Source of the DNA: an uncultured Oscillospiraceae bacterium
Lineage (GTDB): Bacteria > Bacillota > Clostridia > Oscillospirales > Acutalibacteraceae
Assembly (NCBI GenBank): GCA_902492455.1
Contig: CABULH010000007.1
Location: 102,751 to 166,750 of the forward strand
DNA length: 64,000 nt
Direction of reading: 5' to 3'
Shown: piece by piece, positions 8,883 to 17,879 of the stretch
How the letters are laid out: the number at the start of each line of letters is the position of its first letter
Numbering within the stretch: the stretch's first letter is position 1
The notes under the pieces: generated by a model
Database searches by the model: none
What the model was told of the DNA's origin: nothing
What the model saw: only the letters and a program-made list of their open reading frames with translations
Program-made: the position numbers and the translations under genes

Positions 8883-9521
8883 ATGTGGCAATATGAGAAA
8901 AAGCTGCAGTATCCTGTGAAAATCGCAACCCCCAATCCTAAGTATGCAAAAATCATCATCAGTCAATTCGGCGGCCCTGATGGTGAACTGGCTGCCTCAA
9001 TGCGTTATCTCAGCCAACGCTATTCTATGCCGTATCCAGAATTGAAGGGACTTTTAACCGATATCGGTACGGAAGAATTGGCGCATATGGAAATGGTTAG
9101 CGCTATGGTTCATCAGCTGACCCGAAACCTCAGTGAACAAGAAATCAAGAATACTGGATTCGACACTTATTTTGTCGACCATACCACCGGCGTATATCCC
9201 ATCGCCGCTTCTGGCGTGCCATGGACAGCTAGTTATATCGGAGTAAAGGGAGATACCATTACGGATTTGCATGAAGATATGGCAGCGGAACAAAAGGCTC
9301 GTACAACCTATGATAATCTGCTGCGCCTGATCGACGATCCAGACGTGCGGGATCCGCTGAAATTCCTGCGGCAGCGGGAAATTGTGCATTATCAGAGGTT
9401 TGGAGAAGGACTCCGCCTGACTACCGAACGTTTGGACAGCAAAAATTTCTACGCCTGTAATCCCTCCTTTGATAAAAACTGTGGCAGACGGATGCCTGGA
9501 TGCAATTCCTGTAATAAATAA
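8883..9521 (+). CDS. cotJC: CotJC manganese-catalase-like spore coat protein
   Basis: A 212-residue ferritin-fold protein of the dimanganese catalase family. Metal-ligand motifs include GTEELAHMEMV (about 58-68) and REIVHYQRFGE (about 162-172). CotJC proteins sit in the spore coat and are linked to peroxide chemistry and crosslinking. The C-terminus CNPSFDKNCGRRMPGCNSC is unusually cysteine-rich for so short a tail. It is the last gene of cotJABC and is followed by a terminator. Confidence 0.94.
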   Translation: MWQYEKKLQYPVKIATPNPKYAKIIISQFGGPDGELAASMRYLSQRYSMPYPELKGLLTDIGTEELAHMEMVSAMVHQLTRNLSEQEIKNTGFDTYFVDHTTGVYPIAASGVPWTASYIGVKGDTITDLHEDMAAEQKARTTYDNLLRLIDDPDVRDPLKFLRQREIVHYQRFGEGLRLTTERLDSKNFYACNPSFDKNCGRRMPGCNSCNK

Positions 9522-9540
9522 GAAGTAAAGCTGTGCATAA

Positions 9541-9571
9541 GCCAGGCCTTTATAATAAGGCCTGGCTCTTT
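9541..9571 (+). terminator. Terminator of cotJABC
   Basis: Stem GCCAGGCCTT / AAGGCCTGGC with a TATAAT loop, followed by TCTTT. Confidence 0.8.
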
Positions 9572-9671
9572 CCTATGAAAAAAACAATAAAAATGTCCGA
9601 AAGTACATGGCTTTTCCTGCCCAAATAGTGGATAATAAAAGACACGAATAATTGAAGGAGATGTTTTTGCC

Positions 9672-10397
9672 ATGGTAGTAAGAACATATGACAGCAAGGA
9701 TGCCATCGGGGCTGCTGCCGCCACATTGTTTGCCGCCTGCGTAATCAGGAAGCCTCATGCGGTATTGGGCTTAGCCACCGGTTCCACTCCCATTCCAACC
9801 TATCAAAAAATGGCTGAATTATACCGGATGGGAGCGGTGGACTTTTCCGGAGTCACTACTTTCAATCTGGACGAATATGTTGGCTTGAATCATGAGCACG
9901 AGCAAAGTTATTACTATTTCATGATGGAGAACCTTTTCCGCCATATCAATGTTCCTCACTCCCAAATTCATGTTCTGTCAGGCACAGCGGAAGATCCGGC
10001 CGCAGAGTGCCTGACTTATGAAGAGAATATTCGTGCCGCCGGTGGAATCGATCTGCAGATTCTGGGGATCGGCCGCAATGGACATATTGCCTTCAATGAA
10101 CCGTCGGACAGCTTTGCTTCTTCCACCCAAGTAGTGGAGCTGACCCCCAGCACCATCGAAGCCAACACCCGCTTCTTTGCCAGCTCCGATGAGGTACCGA
10201 GACAGGCGCTGTCCATGGGGATTGGCTCCATTATGCAGGCCCGTTCTATTGTACTGATCGCCACCGGCAGCGACAAGGCACAGGCCGTCAAGGATATGAT
10301 TACCGGTCCTGTCACGCCCCGCTGCCCGGCTTCGGTACTGCAGCTGCATCCTTCCGTTAACATTATGCTGGATAAAGAGGCCGCCTCCCTTCTTTAA
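9672..10397 (+). CDS. nagB: Glucosamine-6-phosphate deaminase
   Basis: A 241-residue NagB that converts glucosamine-6-phosphate to fructose-6-phosphate and ammonia. Motifs: LATGSTPIPTYQKM near residue 36, FNLDEYVGL (about 64-72) with the catalytic aspartate, and LGIGRNGHIAFNEPSDS (about 129-145). Length is standard. GAAGGAG lies upstream of the ATG. It is a single gene ending at a bidirectional terminator shared with the convergent ABC operon; no nagA or PTS neighbour is present. Confidence 0.95.
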   Translation: MVVRTYDSKDAIGAAAATLFAACVIRKPHAVLGLATGSTPIPTYQKMAELYRMGAVDFSGVTTFNLDEYVGLNHEHEQSYYYFMMENLFRHINVPHSQIHVLSGTAEDPAAECLTYEENIRAAGGIDLQILGIGRNGHIAFNEPSDSFASSTQVVELTPSTIEANTRFFASSDEVPRQALSMGIGSIMQARSIVLIATGSDKAQAVKDMITGPVTPRCPASVLQLHPSVNIMLDKEAASLL

Positions 10398-10417
10398 ACT
10401 TAATACGATAAAAACGG

Positions 10418-10453
10418 CCCCTGTACAGAAGGCTTACGCTTTCTGTACAGGGG
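10418..10453. terminator. Bidirectional terminator, nagB / ABC operon
   Basis: A 13-bp stem (CCCCTGTACAGAA and complement) with a 10-base loop. The minus-strand ABC gene ends inside it (stop at 10434). Confidence 0.75.
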
Positions 10454-12650
10454 CATTTATTTTTGGCTCAATCTTATGCATCTCCAACTGTGCCATCACC
10501 AAACCATAGTAAATTCCCTTTTTCTTCATCAGCTCGTAATGGGAGCCTATTTCCGCGATGGTATGATGATCAATGACTACGATTCGATCCGCATTGCGGA
10601 GGGTGGAGAGACGATGGGCAATAGCAAAGGTCGTGCGGCCCTGCGTGAGACGGCCCAATGCTTCCTGAATCTGATACTCGGTTTCCGTATCCAGACTGCT
10701 GGTGGCTTCGTCCAGAATCAACAGCCGGGGATTATGCAGGATAGCTCGGGCAATGGCGATTCGCTGCCGTTCACCGCCAGAGAGTGTATGACCGGACTCT
10801 CCCACATAGGTATCATAACCATCCGGAAAACGGGTAATGAAATCGTGAGCATTGGCCATCTTTGCTGCCCGAATAATCTCCTCTGTATCCGCTTCCGGCT
10901 TGGCATAACGGATATTATCGTAAATGGTGCCGGAAAAAAGAAAGGTTTCCTGCAGCACAACGCCGATTTGTCGATGAAGGCTCTCTATTGAATAATCCCG
11001 GATATCCTGTCCGTCCAGCAGCAGACGACCGTCATCAACATTATACAACCGCATAATCAAATTGATCATGGTAGATTTACCCGCGCCGGAAGGCCCTACC
11101 AAGCCGATCATTTCCCCTGGCTCAACGCTTAAAGTAACGTGCTCCAGAACCGGCAGATAGGATTTGTAGCCGAAGGTGACATCCTGAAACTCCACCATCC
11201 CCGCAAGAGATTGGTCGATAGCATCCGCTCTCTCCCCCACATCCGGCTGTTCATCCAGGATATCATAAATACGTTCCAGGGAGGTGACCAATTGCATCAC
11301 CATCCGAGGCATACGGGTCATAAAGCCCAGCGGTCCGAACAACATCCCGGCATAAGCCACAAACTGCACCAGTTCACCGGGAGACATTCTCCCGCCCAGT
11401 ACATCGGTGCCGCCGAAATAGATGACGAAAAAGCTGCCCATAGTCAGCAATAAGGTAACAAAGGGATACAATGTTGCCCAGAAGATTTCATTGCGCCGCT
11501 GAATTGTCATCAGCCGTTCTGTATATTCTTGAAAGCGTTTGCTTTCCCTTTCCTCCTGCCCGAAGGATTTCACCACTCGTATACCGGAAAGCACATCCTG
11601 AAGCCGGTTGTTGACCTGATCATTGAAACGCCACTGCTGCCGCCAAAGCCGTTTCTCCTTGGTATGAAACATCCGCACCAAAACACATGCCGCCGGCAGC
11701 AGGCACACGGTCAACAATGCAATTTTCCAATCTATGGTAAGCATCACCACGCAAGCGCCGATCATGGTAAACAGCTGAGTAAACATCCCTGCGAATACAT
11801 CTTCCATGAACTGACGGATCTTGCCGGAATCCTCCACCACCCGGTTCATCAGTTCTCCCGGCCGGCGGCTGTCCATAAACGACAGGGATAGGGAATTGAT
11901 CTTTTCGAACACCCTGGCCCGAAGATCCCTGCTGATGCGAGTTCCAAGGCTATTGGTCCAAAAGGTGCGCCCCACTGTCAGCAAAAGAGCGGTGATAACT
12001 GCAGCGGACATTGTACCCAAAAAGGTCAACACGTCGCCGGCGGTTCCTTTGGCAGGCACCAATACGTTGTCCACAAAGTCTCGCTGAATATATTGCTGTC
12101 CAATGGTAATAGCCGAAATAGCCGCCATCATCACCGTAACACAAAGCAGCGGCAGTATGTAAGGCTTGCACAAGTCGAAAAAACGGCGAAAACTTCTGCC
12201 TCGCCCGTCACAGTGAGGACAGATGCTGGTTCCGGGCAGCACCCGTCCGCAGCGAAAGCACTTCTTTTCTCGTTCTTTGCTAACTACTTCCCTATCGTCT
12301 CCACGACAGAAGCCGGAAGCACCTCGTGCTACATAGGATTCCCGCACCATAAATTGCATACTGAACCGGCAGAGAAGCGTATCCGTGCTATCTTTGCGGG
12401 AAGCCAGAACGCCATTATCCACCTGTGCGACACAGATAATCTCATCCATCTGTGCCAGATCCACATTCGAGGTGATTTCGCCGTCAGTCAGAACAAGAAG
12501 TCGACTTTTCGTAACGACGATCCATCCGTTTTGGCAGAAGCTGCCGTCTAGGTGCAGATCAAAGGGGACGCAATACACAATCGGCTCCCCTTGGAACACG
12601 GCAGAGGCCAGTTCTTTTTCATCATCCGGCAGGGTAAACCGCAGGTTCAT
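10434..12650 (-). CDS. ABC exporter with PH-like and zinc-ribbon N-terminus (second of pair)
   Basis: About 738 residues. An N-terminal domain (about 1-110) has the PH-like strand pattern GWIVVTKSRLLVL. A four-cysteine ribbon CFRCGRVLPGTSICPHC follows at about 131-147, then a six-helix exporter membrane domain (about 165-450) and an ATPase domain (about 490-720). The ATPase has Walker A GPSGAGKST, signature LSGGERQRIA and Walker B ILDEATSSLD with the catalytic glutamate. The ATG at 12650 has AAGGAGG ten bases upstream. It is the third gene of a minus-strand operon with DUF1854 and a paralogous exporter. The ribbon between cytosolic domain and first helix is unusual. Substrate unknown. Confidence 0.88.
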   Translation of the reverse strand: MNLRFTLPDDEKELASAVFQGEPIVYCVPFDLHLDGSFCQNGWIVVTKSRLLVLTDGEITSNVDLAQMDEIICVAQVDNGVLASRKDSTDTLLCRFSMQFMVRESYVARGASGFCRGDDREVVSKEREKKCFRCGRVLPGTSICPHCDGRGRSFRRFFDLCKPYILPLLCVTVMMAAISAITIGQQYIQRDFVDNVLVPAKGTAGDVLTFLGTMSAAVITALLLTVGRTFWTNSLGTRISRDLRARVFEKINSLSLSFMDSRRPGELMNRVVEDSGKIRQFMEDVFAGMFTQLFTMIGACVVMLTIDWKIALLTVCLLPAACVLVRMFHTKEKRLWRQQWRFNDQVNNRLQDVLSGIRVVKSFGQEERESKRFQEYTERLMTIQRRNEIFWATLYPFVTLLLTMGSFFVIYFGGTDVLGGRMSPGELVQFVAYAGMLFGPLGFMTRMPRMVMQLVTSLERIYDILDEQPDVGERADAIDQSLAGMVEFQDVTFGYKSYLPVLEHVTLSVEPGEMIGLVGPSGAGKSTMINLIMRLYNVDDGRLLLDGQDIRDYSIESLHRQIGVVLQETFLFSGTIYDNIRYAKPEADTEEIIRAAKMANAHDFITRFPDGYDTYVGESGHTLSGGERQRIAIARAILHNPRLLILDEATSSLDTETEYQIQEALGRLTQGRTTFAIAHRLSTLRNADRIVVIDHHTIAEIGSHYELMKKKGIYYGLVMAQLEMHKIEPKINAPVQKA

Positions 12651-12697
12651 TGGGTTCATCCCTCCTTTCCAATATCGGAACGGTTATATGTGGAGGA

Positions 12698-13246
12698 TTA
12701 AATAAATAAATCCAGTTTCTTGATCTCCCGAGGAGTTAGTCGATATAGATCCGGGATTTCAAAGCGATTGCCATCCAAATCGTTGACCAGATAACGGTTG
12801 GGGCCAATGGGATAAACGCTCCCCGCGCCCATTCTCACTGTGAAGCGGCAGGCCCCCTTATCGGTAACCACCTCCCAATAGGAATAACCGTATTCCTCTT
12901 TTATATCCCGTATCTGCAAAATATGCGGAGTAAAATACCGCAGCGCCATCTGTTCTTCTAATATAGATTGGGTCTCTTCGGACAGGTCCTTCAGATCCAG
13001 GATCAGACCGATTTCACGGCCGTCATTATCCGGTTCCCGAATGGAGATATAGCGGCTGGGATCAGAGAAGGGAAAGCAACGGTGTACCGCCACTCTGGGA
13101 TAATGCCTCTCCCCATAATCCAGGCTGACAAATCCGCCTTCTGTACGCTGAAATATAGCGTTATCTCTGGTTATGGGTTTAATGGCGATGATCTCCGCCA
13201 CCGCCTTTTTTTCTTGTTCCAGAATATCCGTTTCTTTTTCCTTCAT
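12698..13246 (-). CDS. DUF1854 domain protein
   Basis: A 182-residue protein whose C-terminal half matches DUF1854, with YWEVVTDKGACRFTV and YLVNDLDGNRFEIPDL motifs. From memory, DUF1854 genes often sit beside ABC exporters, including some near cyanophycin genes; no cyanophycin gene is visible here. The start codon overlaps the stop of the upstream exporter by one base (TGATG), so translation is likely coupled. Probably a cytosolic accessory factor of the two transporters; its biochemical function is unknown. Confidence 0.8.
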   Translation of the reverse strand: MKEKETDILEQEKKAVAEIIAIKPITRDNAIFQRTEGGFVSLDYGERHYPRVAVHRCFPFSDPSRYISIREPDNDGREIGLILDLKDLSEETQSILEEQMALRYFTPHILQIRDIKEEYGYSYWEVVTDKGACRFTVRMGAGSVYPIGPNRYLVNDLDGNRFEIPDLYRLTPREIKKLDLFI

Positions 13247-15621
13247 CAGTCTCCCACTCCCCTCATCGCCAGCGCTTTTGACTGCAGCTGCAGAAGTTTA
13301 TAATAGATTCCTTTCTGGGCAACCAGTTCTGCATGGGTACCACTTTCCGCCACGCGCCCATTGTCCAGCACAATCAGACGATCTGCGCCTCGAAGGGTGG
13401 ACAATCGATGTGCTATGGATATGGTGGTCCGGCCCTTTACCAATTGATCCAATGAGGCCTGGATTGCCCGTTCGGTTTCGGTGTCCACCGAAGCGGTCGC
13501 CTCATCCAGCACCAAAATCTGAGGATTTGCCAGTATTGCCCGGGCAATGGACAGCCGCTGCCTTTCCCCTCCGGACAAATTCCGTCCGCCGGCGCCAATA
13601 ATAGTGTCATATCCGTCCGGCAACCGGCAGATAAAGCTGTGAGCACTGGCAGCGATAGCCGCTTCCACAATCTCATCCCGGGTGGCCTCCGGCCGGGCAT
13701 AGGCAATATTTTCTGCTACGGTACCCATGAAAATATAAGTTTCCTGGCTTACCATAGCCACTGCCCCCCGCAGAGAGGAAAAAGCGATTTTCCGTATGTC
13801 CGTTCCGTCCATCAGAATCTCACCGCTATCAGCGTCATACAAGCGTGACATCAGGTTTACCAAGGTGGATTTTCCAGCTCCGGAGCGTCCTACTATTCCC
13901 AGCATCTCTCCGGCCTTTACCGAAAAGCTCACATCCTGTAATACCGGTTTGTTTGGCTCATAGCTGAAATTGACATGTTTCAGTTCAATATTTCCCTTTA
14001 ATTTCATCTGTAAAGGATGATCGCTTTCCACTATTTCCGGCTGGGAATCGATGATTTCAAAAATTCTCTGAGCGGAATTCATACTTTCCGCCCACCATTG
14101 AAACACATGAGAAAAGAAATCCATCGGTCCCTGGAGCATGCCAAGATAGCCGACAAAGGTAATCAGCTGGCCATAGGAAAACTGATCGGGCCGATAAAGA
14201 ATCAGCAAGGCTCCGATACTCCAAATAATAACAGTAGGGATATCCCGGGCCACCGCATACGCCATATCGAAGCCGTTGCGATAACGAACCACGGACAGCT
14301 CTGCATTTCTTACCCGATCATTATTTTTGCGGAACCGCTGATTTTCGTTATCCTCCTTGCCGAATGCCCGTACTACCCGGGCGCCGGTAAAGGAATCGTT
14401 GAGAACAGAATACATGGAACGGGTAACCCGTGCACGCCGGCCATGAGCATGCCAAATCCGCGGCAGAAGATGATAGCTGATCAGCATCAGCGGAGGCAGC
14501 ATGCAAAGAGCAGCCACTGCCAGCTGCCAATTCATACTGAACATTATGAAGGCTGTCACCAGTATAGTGAGCACATTAAACAGCAGATATGGTAGTCCAT
14601 CAATGAAAAAATGCATCACTTCATTGGCATCATTATTGACTCGCTGCATTAGACTGCCGGTCTGCCGTCTGGTGAAAAATCCAATAGACAGCCGCTGCAG
14701 TGAAGCAAACACACTGTTCTTCAGCTTGCAAACCACTCCCGGCACCATATAGGCGGTCATACGGCCGTGTATAACGCCTGTCACCTGCTGCAGAACCTTC
14801 ACCACCACCAGCACCAGGGTCAGCAGCCCCAGCAGCAAAAGGAAGTGATTGCCTGCACCAAGAGCCTCAGCAAAGGTTGCATCCCTGGAAAGAATTTTAT
14901 CATACAGTATCGTGCCAGATAGATAAGGCCATATGGCACTGAAAATGCCGGAAAGAACAATACATAAAAGCATCACCGCCACACGCCAGCGATATTCCTT
15001 GAAGTAGGAGAGGATCCGGGCAAATACCGTCCGTTTTTCCATGCATCGCGGACAGATTGCCCGTTCCTGTTCAGGATAGGGCATACCGCATTTGGGGCAG
15101 TATTTCACCTCGCCGCCGTGTCCACCTCTTCGGGGACCTCCAGGTCCTCTGGAAGACTGCTTATCGTCAGACTCCCCTTCCCTGTTTTCACCCTTCTTTT
15201 CCACGTCACTGTGAAGCATTTGCGACAATGTATCTGCAAAATGCCGCATCTCCCGCATCTTGTCGCTGGTGAAACGACAAATCCAGGTTTCCACACCACG
15301 GATATCCACCACCAGCAAACCGCCGACAATTTGGTTGCAAACCTGCGGCTTAGCCAAATCGGATAAGGAATAGACATAGGTTTCTCCGATATCCTCGGGA
15401 CGCACGGTCCGTGTTTTTCGCTGTGCACCGGAAAACGCCATTTCATCTGAGAAAGCACTGACGGCAAAAATTAAACGCTTCTCATCCAGAAGCAGATAAG
15501 AGGTACGCAGTTCTCCTTCTGCCGTTATGTTTGCACACGCGAATTCCAGCGGCTCTATTTCCAGCTTATGGGATGCCAACGCATCCAAAAGACCTTTGGG
15601 TATGTTGAGATTATCCTTCAA
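13246..15621 (-). CDS. ABC exporter with PH-like and zinc-ribbon N-terminus (first of pair)
   Basis: About 791 residues with the same layout as its downstream paralogue. An N-terminal PH-like domain (about 30-135, SYLLLDEKRLIFAVS) is followed by a low-complexity GGPRRGGHGG linker, a zinc ribbon CPKCGMPYPEQERAICPRC (about 175-193), the membrane domain and the ATPase. The ATPase has Walker A GRSGAGKST, LSGGERQRLS and VLDEATASVD. Both ATPases of the pair look catalytically complete. The start is a TTG with GAGGAG eight bases upstream. It leads the operon, about 130 bases after rnpB. Substrate unknown. Confidence 0.88.
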   Translation of the reverse strand: MKDNLNIPKGLLDALASHKLEIEPLEFACANITAEGELRTSYLLLDEKRLIFAVSAFSDEMAFSGAQRKTRTVRPEDIGETYVYSLSDLAKPQVCNQIVGGLLVVDIRGVETWICRFTSDKMREMRHFADTLSQMLHSDVEKKGENREGESDDKQSSRGPGGPRRGGHGGEVKYCPKCGMPYPEQERAICPRCMEKRTVFARILSYFKEYRWRVAVMLLCIVLSGIFSAIWPYLSGTILYDKILSRDATFAEALGAGNHFLLLLGLLTLVLVVVKVLQQVTGVIHGRMTAYMVPGVVCKLKNSVFASLQRLSIGFFTRRQTGSLMQRVNNDANEVMHFFIDGLPYLLFNVLTILVTAFIMFSMNWQLAVAALCMLPPLMLISYHLLPRIWHAHGRRARVTRSMYSVLNDSFTGARVVRAFGKEDNENQRFRKNNDRVRNAELSVVRYRNGFDMAYAVARDIPTVIIWSIGALLILYRPDQFSYGQLITFVGYLGMLQGPMDFFSHVFQWWAESMNSAQRIFEIIDSQPEIVESDHPLQMKLKGNIELKHVNFSYEPNKPVLQDVSFSVKAGEMLGIVGRSGAGKSTLVNLMSRLYDADSGEILMDGTDIRKIAFSSLRGAVAMVSQETYIFMGTVAENIAYARPEATRDEIVEAAIAASAHSFICRLPDGYDTIIGAGGRNLSGGERQRLSIARAILANPQILVLDEATASVDTETERAIQASLDQLVKGRTTISIAHRLSTLRGADRLIVLDNGRVAESGTHAELVAQKGIYYKLLQLQSKALAMRGVGD

Positions 15622-15672
15622 ATCTATCTCCTCCTCTCCGGAGCAATCGATACATTTCTATTCTCTAGGGAA

Positions 15673-15714
15673 CAGCAGGCGTCCCGCATGATGAACCATG
15701 CGGGACGCCTGCTG
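15673..15714 (-). terminator. 18-bp perfect hairpin between rnpB and ABC operon
   Basis: Arms 15673-15690 and 15697-15714 are exact complements with a six-base loop. No T-run follows on either strand, so it may be an RNA 3-prime-end stabiliser or weak terminator of rnpB. Confidence 0.5.
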
Positions 15715-15753
15715 CGTCAACCTGAAAATGATTCAGGCAAGTTTTAAAAGAAT

Positions 15754-16080
15754 GAGCGGACCTGTAAGCCGAGTTCTGTCTTGGACAGTCATCTATCTCG
15801 ACCATGTGTTGCCACATAGCTCAAGCCGCCTTTTGAAGCACATCGGGCCAATGTATCGCTTCGGCTGGCGTTGCACCGGATAGGGTTTGCAGGGCCATAC
15901 AGTCTCCTGTATGCCGGTGAGCTCTTACCTCGCCTTTCCACCCTTACCGCAAAATGCGGCGGTATATCTCTGTTGCACTTTCCCTGGGGTCGCCCCCGGC
16001 GGCCGTTAGCCGTTATCCCGCCCTATGGAGCTCGGACTTTCCTCATGCTGATAAACAGCACGCGACTGTCCGGTCCGCTC
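15754..16080 (-). ncRNA. rnpB: RNase P RNA (type A)
   Basis: Read on the minus strand, the RNA begins GAGCGGACCGGACAGTCGCG. It contains the universal P4 segment GAGGAAAGTCCGAGCTCC and later ACAGAACTCGGCTTACAGG, closing with GTCCGCTC that pairs with the 5-prime end. The length of about 327 bases and helix order fit bacterial type A. It forms the catalytic part of the enzyme that matures tRNA 5-prime ends. Open frames in this interval are not genes. Confidence 0.96.
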
Positions 16081-16089
16081 ATGGTTATG

Positions 16090-16118
16090 ATTCTAAATTA
16101 AATTAGAGTATTTGTCAA
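16090..16118 (-). promoter_or_regulatory. rnpB: rnpB promoter
   Basis: On the minus strand: TTGACA, a 17-bp spacer, then TAGAAT, placed so that transcription would begin within a few bases of the RNase P RNA 5-prime end. A second promoter-like pair (TTGACA, 16 bp, TAAAAT) lies further upstream near 16195-16222. Confidence 0.7.
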
Positions 16119-16247
16119 TGAACAGTGATGTAATTTCCCAATTTACAGCCTTGTTCTGATTTGAAAAAAGATAGATCGGCACGAATGATACCCTATTTTA
16201 TCATTTCAAGCCATATTGTCAAGAACACATAGATGACTTTTTATTAA

Positions 16248-16700
16248 TTATTTTTGTTTTATTGATTTATTCATCAGCTTATGAGGCACATGACCATCCA
16301 TATGCTCTTCGCCACATACGGCATAGCCAAGCTTTTCATAAAAGCCGATGGCCCGGATCTGCGCATCCAGCAGCACCATCTTCGCCCCAAGAACTGCGGC
16401 TTTTCGTTCCATTTCCTTAACCAGAATTCTGCCGAAGCCATGTTGTCGCCACTCCTTTTCCACCGCCAGCCGGCCGATACCCATGATCCCCTGATGGCTG
16501 TCCCGCCAATATAACCGGCCGGTTCCAGCCGGAAAACCGTTTGCCAGCAAAAGCAGATGCCAGGAAACGTCATCCGTTTGATCCAGTTCCAACTCCTGCG
16601 CATACCCCTGTTCGTCGCAGAACACATGGATACGTATGGTAAACGGAAGGGTCAGATCATCCGGTTTACGCAACCAACAGAGTTCGGTTTTGGGCTTCAT
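16248..16700 (-). CDS. GNAT family N-acetyltransferase
   Basis: A 150-residue acetyltransferase. Motif A is seen as IGRLAVEKEWRQHGFGRILV (about 75-94), followed by LLDAQIRAIGFYEKLGYAV. The layout resembles ElaA-like GNATs. AGGAGGAAG lies upstream of the ATG. Substrate unknown. It is divergent from the recombinase of the invertible locus and shares about 100 bases of upstream region with it. Confidence 0.85.
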   Translation of the reverse strand: MKPKTELCWLRKPDDLTLPFTIRIHVFCDEQGYAQELELDQTDDVSWHLLLLANGFPAGTGRLYWRDSHQGIMGIGRLAVEKEWRQHGFGRILVKEMERKAAVLGAKMVLLDAQIRAIGFYEKLGYAVCGEEHMDGHVPHKLMNKSIKQK

Positions 16701-16805
16701 ATAGAGCTTCCTCCTGATGATGAAAATGATCCTTATTTTAGCAAAATTATAGATTTCTGTCTATATTGGCGGCATATATGCGGTTATACTGAAACCGGGA
16801 AGGGC

Positions 16806-17669
16806 ATGATAAGAAAAACTATCATGGAGGGAAAGACATTGGAAGGCAATATCAAGTCTATTATGTTGTTTGAGCAATATTTGAAAGAGGAGGAAAAGAG
16901 CCGGGCCACCATCGAGAAATACCTGCGGGATCTGCGAGGATTTATGGTGTTTCTCAAGGAAAGACCTATTGGTAAAGATATAACCATAGCCTATAAGGAA
17001 CACTTATGCAGTCTCTATTCTCCTGTCAGCGTTAACTCTATGCTGGCGGCACTCAACTGTTATCTTCGTTTTGCTGGACTGCCGCATTGCTGTGTAAAAC
17101 TGCTGAAGGTTCAGCGAAAAATTTTTGCCTCTGCAGACCGTGAATTAAGTAAAAGTGAATATCTTCGTCTACTAAAAACCGCAGGAAACTCTCGGTTGTC
17201 TCTGCTGATACAAACTATTTGCGGTACCGGCATCCGCGTCAGTGAGCTGCGTTATATTACTGTGGACTCCGTATGCAGCGGGAAAGCAGTAGTCAGCTGC
17301 AAAAATAAAACACGGGTCATCTTCATCCCCGTGCCACTGCAGAAATTATTAAAAAGCTATGTAAAAAAATCCGGAATTGCCAATGGTCCGATTTTTGTCA
17401 GCAAAACAGGCAGACCTCTGGATCGCAGCAATATCTGGCGGGATATGAAATCCTTATGCGGACAGGCGGGTATTTCCCCGGATAAGGTATTTCCCCACAA
17501 TCTGCGTCACCTCTTCGCGCGTACTTTTTATTCTATTGAAAAAGACATTGTGAAACTGGCCGATCTTTTGGGCCACAGCAGCATCAATACCACGCGTATC
17601 TATACCATGGAAACCGGTGATGAGTATATTAGTCGTCTGGAACGCATGCAGCTGATTCTGACAACATAA
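16806..17669 (+). CDS. Tyrosine recombinase next to inverted repeats (probable DNA invertase)
   Basis: About 287 residues. An N-terminal core-binding domain (about 15-95) precedes a catalytic domain with arginine in GTGIRVSELR (about 144), HNLRH (231-235), histidine in LLGHSSINTT (257) and tyrosine in RIYTM (266). The ATG at 16806 has GGGAAGGG upstream, but a TTG at 16839 with GGAGGG seven bases before it is an equally good start. The stop codon TAA (17667-17669) lies inside the left arm of an inverted repeat whose partner is about 195 bp downstream. Inversion would leave the reading frame intact. The likely job, by inference, is flipping the promoter segment that follows. Confidence 0.85.
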   Translation: MIRKTIMEGKTLEGNIKSIMLFEQYLKEEEKSRATIEKYLRDLRGFMVFLKERPIGKDITIAYKEHLCSLYSPVSVNSMLAALNCYLRFAGLPHCCVKLLKVQRKIFASADRELSKSEYLRLLKTAGNSRLSLLIQTICGTGIRVSELRYITVDSVCSGKAVVSCKNKTRVIFIPVPLQKLLKSYVKKSGIANGPIFVSKTGRPLDRSNIWRDMKSLCGQAGISPDKVFPHNLRHLFARTFYSIEKDIVKLADLLGHSSINTTRIYTMETGDEYISRLERMQLILTT

Positions 17670-17693
17670 TGAGAATTATGTTGTCAGAATCAG
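17652..17693. repeat. Left inverted repeat of invertible segment
   Basis: Core 24 bp at 17661-17684: arms ACAACATAAT and ATTATGTTGT around a GAGA centre. It is the exact reverse complement of the right copy. The stem extends 9 bp on each side (CTGATTCTG / CAGAATCAG), making a 19-bp perfect stem. The GAGA centre gives the site a direction. Confidence 0.9.
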
Positions 17694-17879
17694 AAGGGTC
17701 CTCAGGTTAAAATAAAAAAAGGCACAACAAAATTAGCTGGAAAATTTTGTACAATCTTCCGGCTTGTTTTTTGTGCCTTTTCTATTGTATAGGCGGTTTT
17801 TGAAGAGTTATGTATTGCAGGAACAAGTAAACTGTGGTATATTAAATCTAGCTTTTTAAGCTGGGTTGATCATACTTTT
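17685..17879. other. Putative invertible DNA segment carrying a promoter and a terminator
   Basis: The 195 bp between the two inverted 24-bp cores hold no gene. The left part has a hairpin with arms AAAAGGCACAA (17717-17727) and TTGTGCCTTTT (17771-17781), whose long T-run is on the minus strand. The right part has a sigma-A-like promoter facing the HD-GYP gene. As drawn, the promoter reads out to the right (an ON form). If flipped, the promoter would face the recombinase end and the strong terminator would face the HD-GYP gene (an OFF form). That inversion occurs is inference. Confidence 0.7.
17815..17843 (+). promoter_or_regulatory. Promoter inside the invertible segment
   Basis: TTGCAG, a spacer of exactly 17 bp, then TATATT. 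A start near 17850 would read through the right repeat and into the HD-GYP gene at 17965. Confidence 0.7.

Noticed and set aside
15754..16101. Plus-strand open frames at 15698-16101
   Set aside because: They lie antisense to RNase P RNA, whose conserved blocks explain the sequence.
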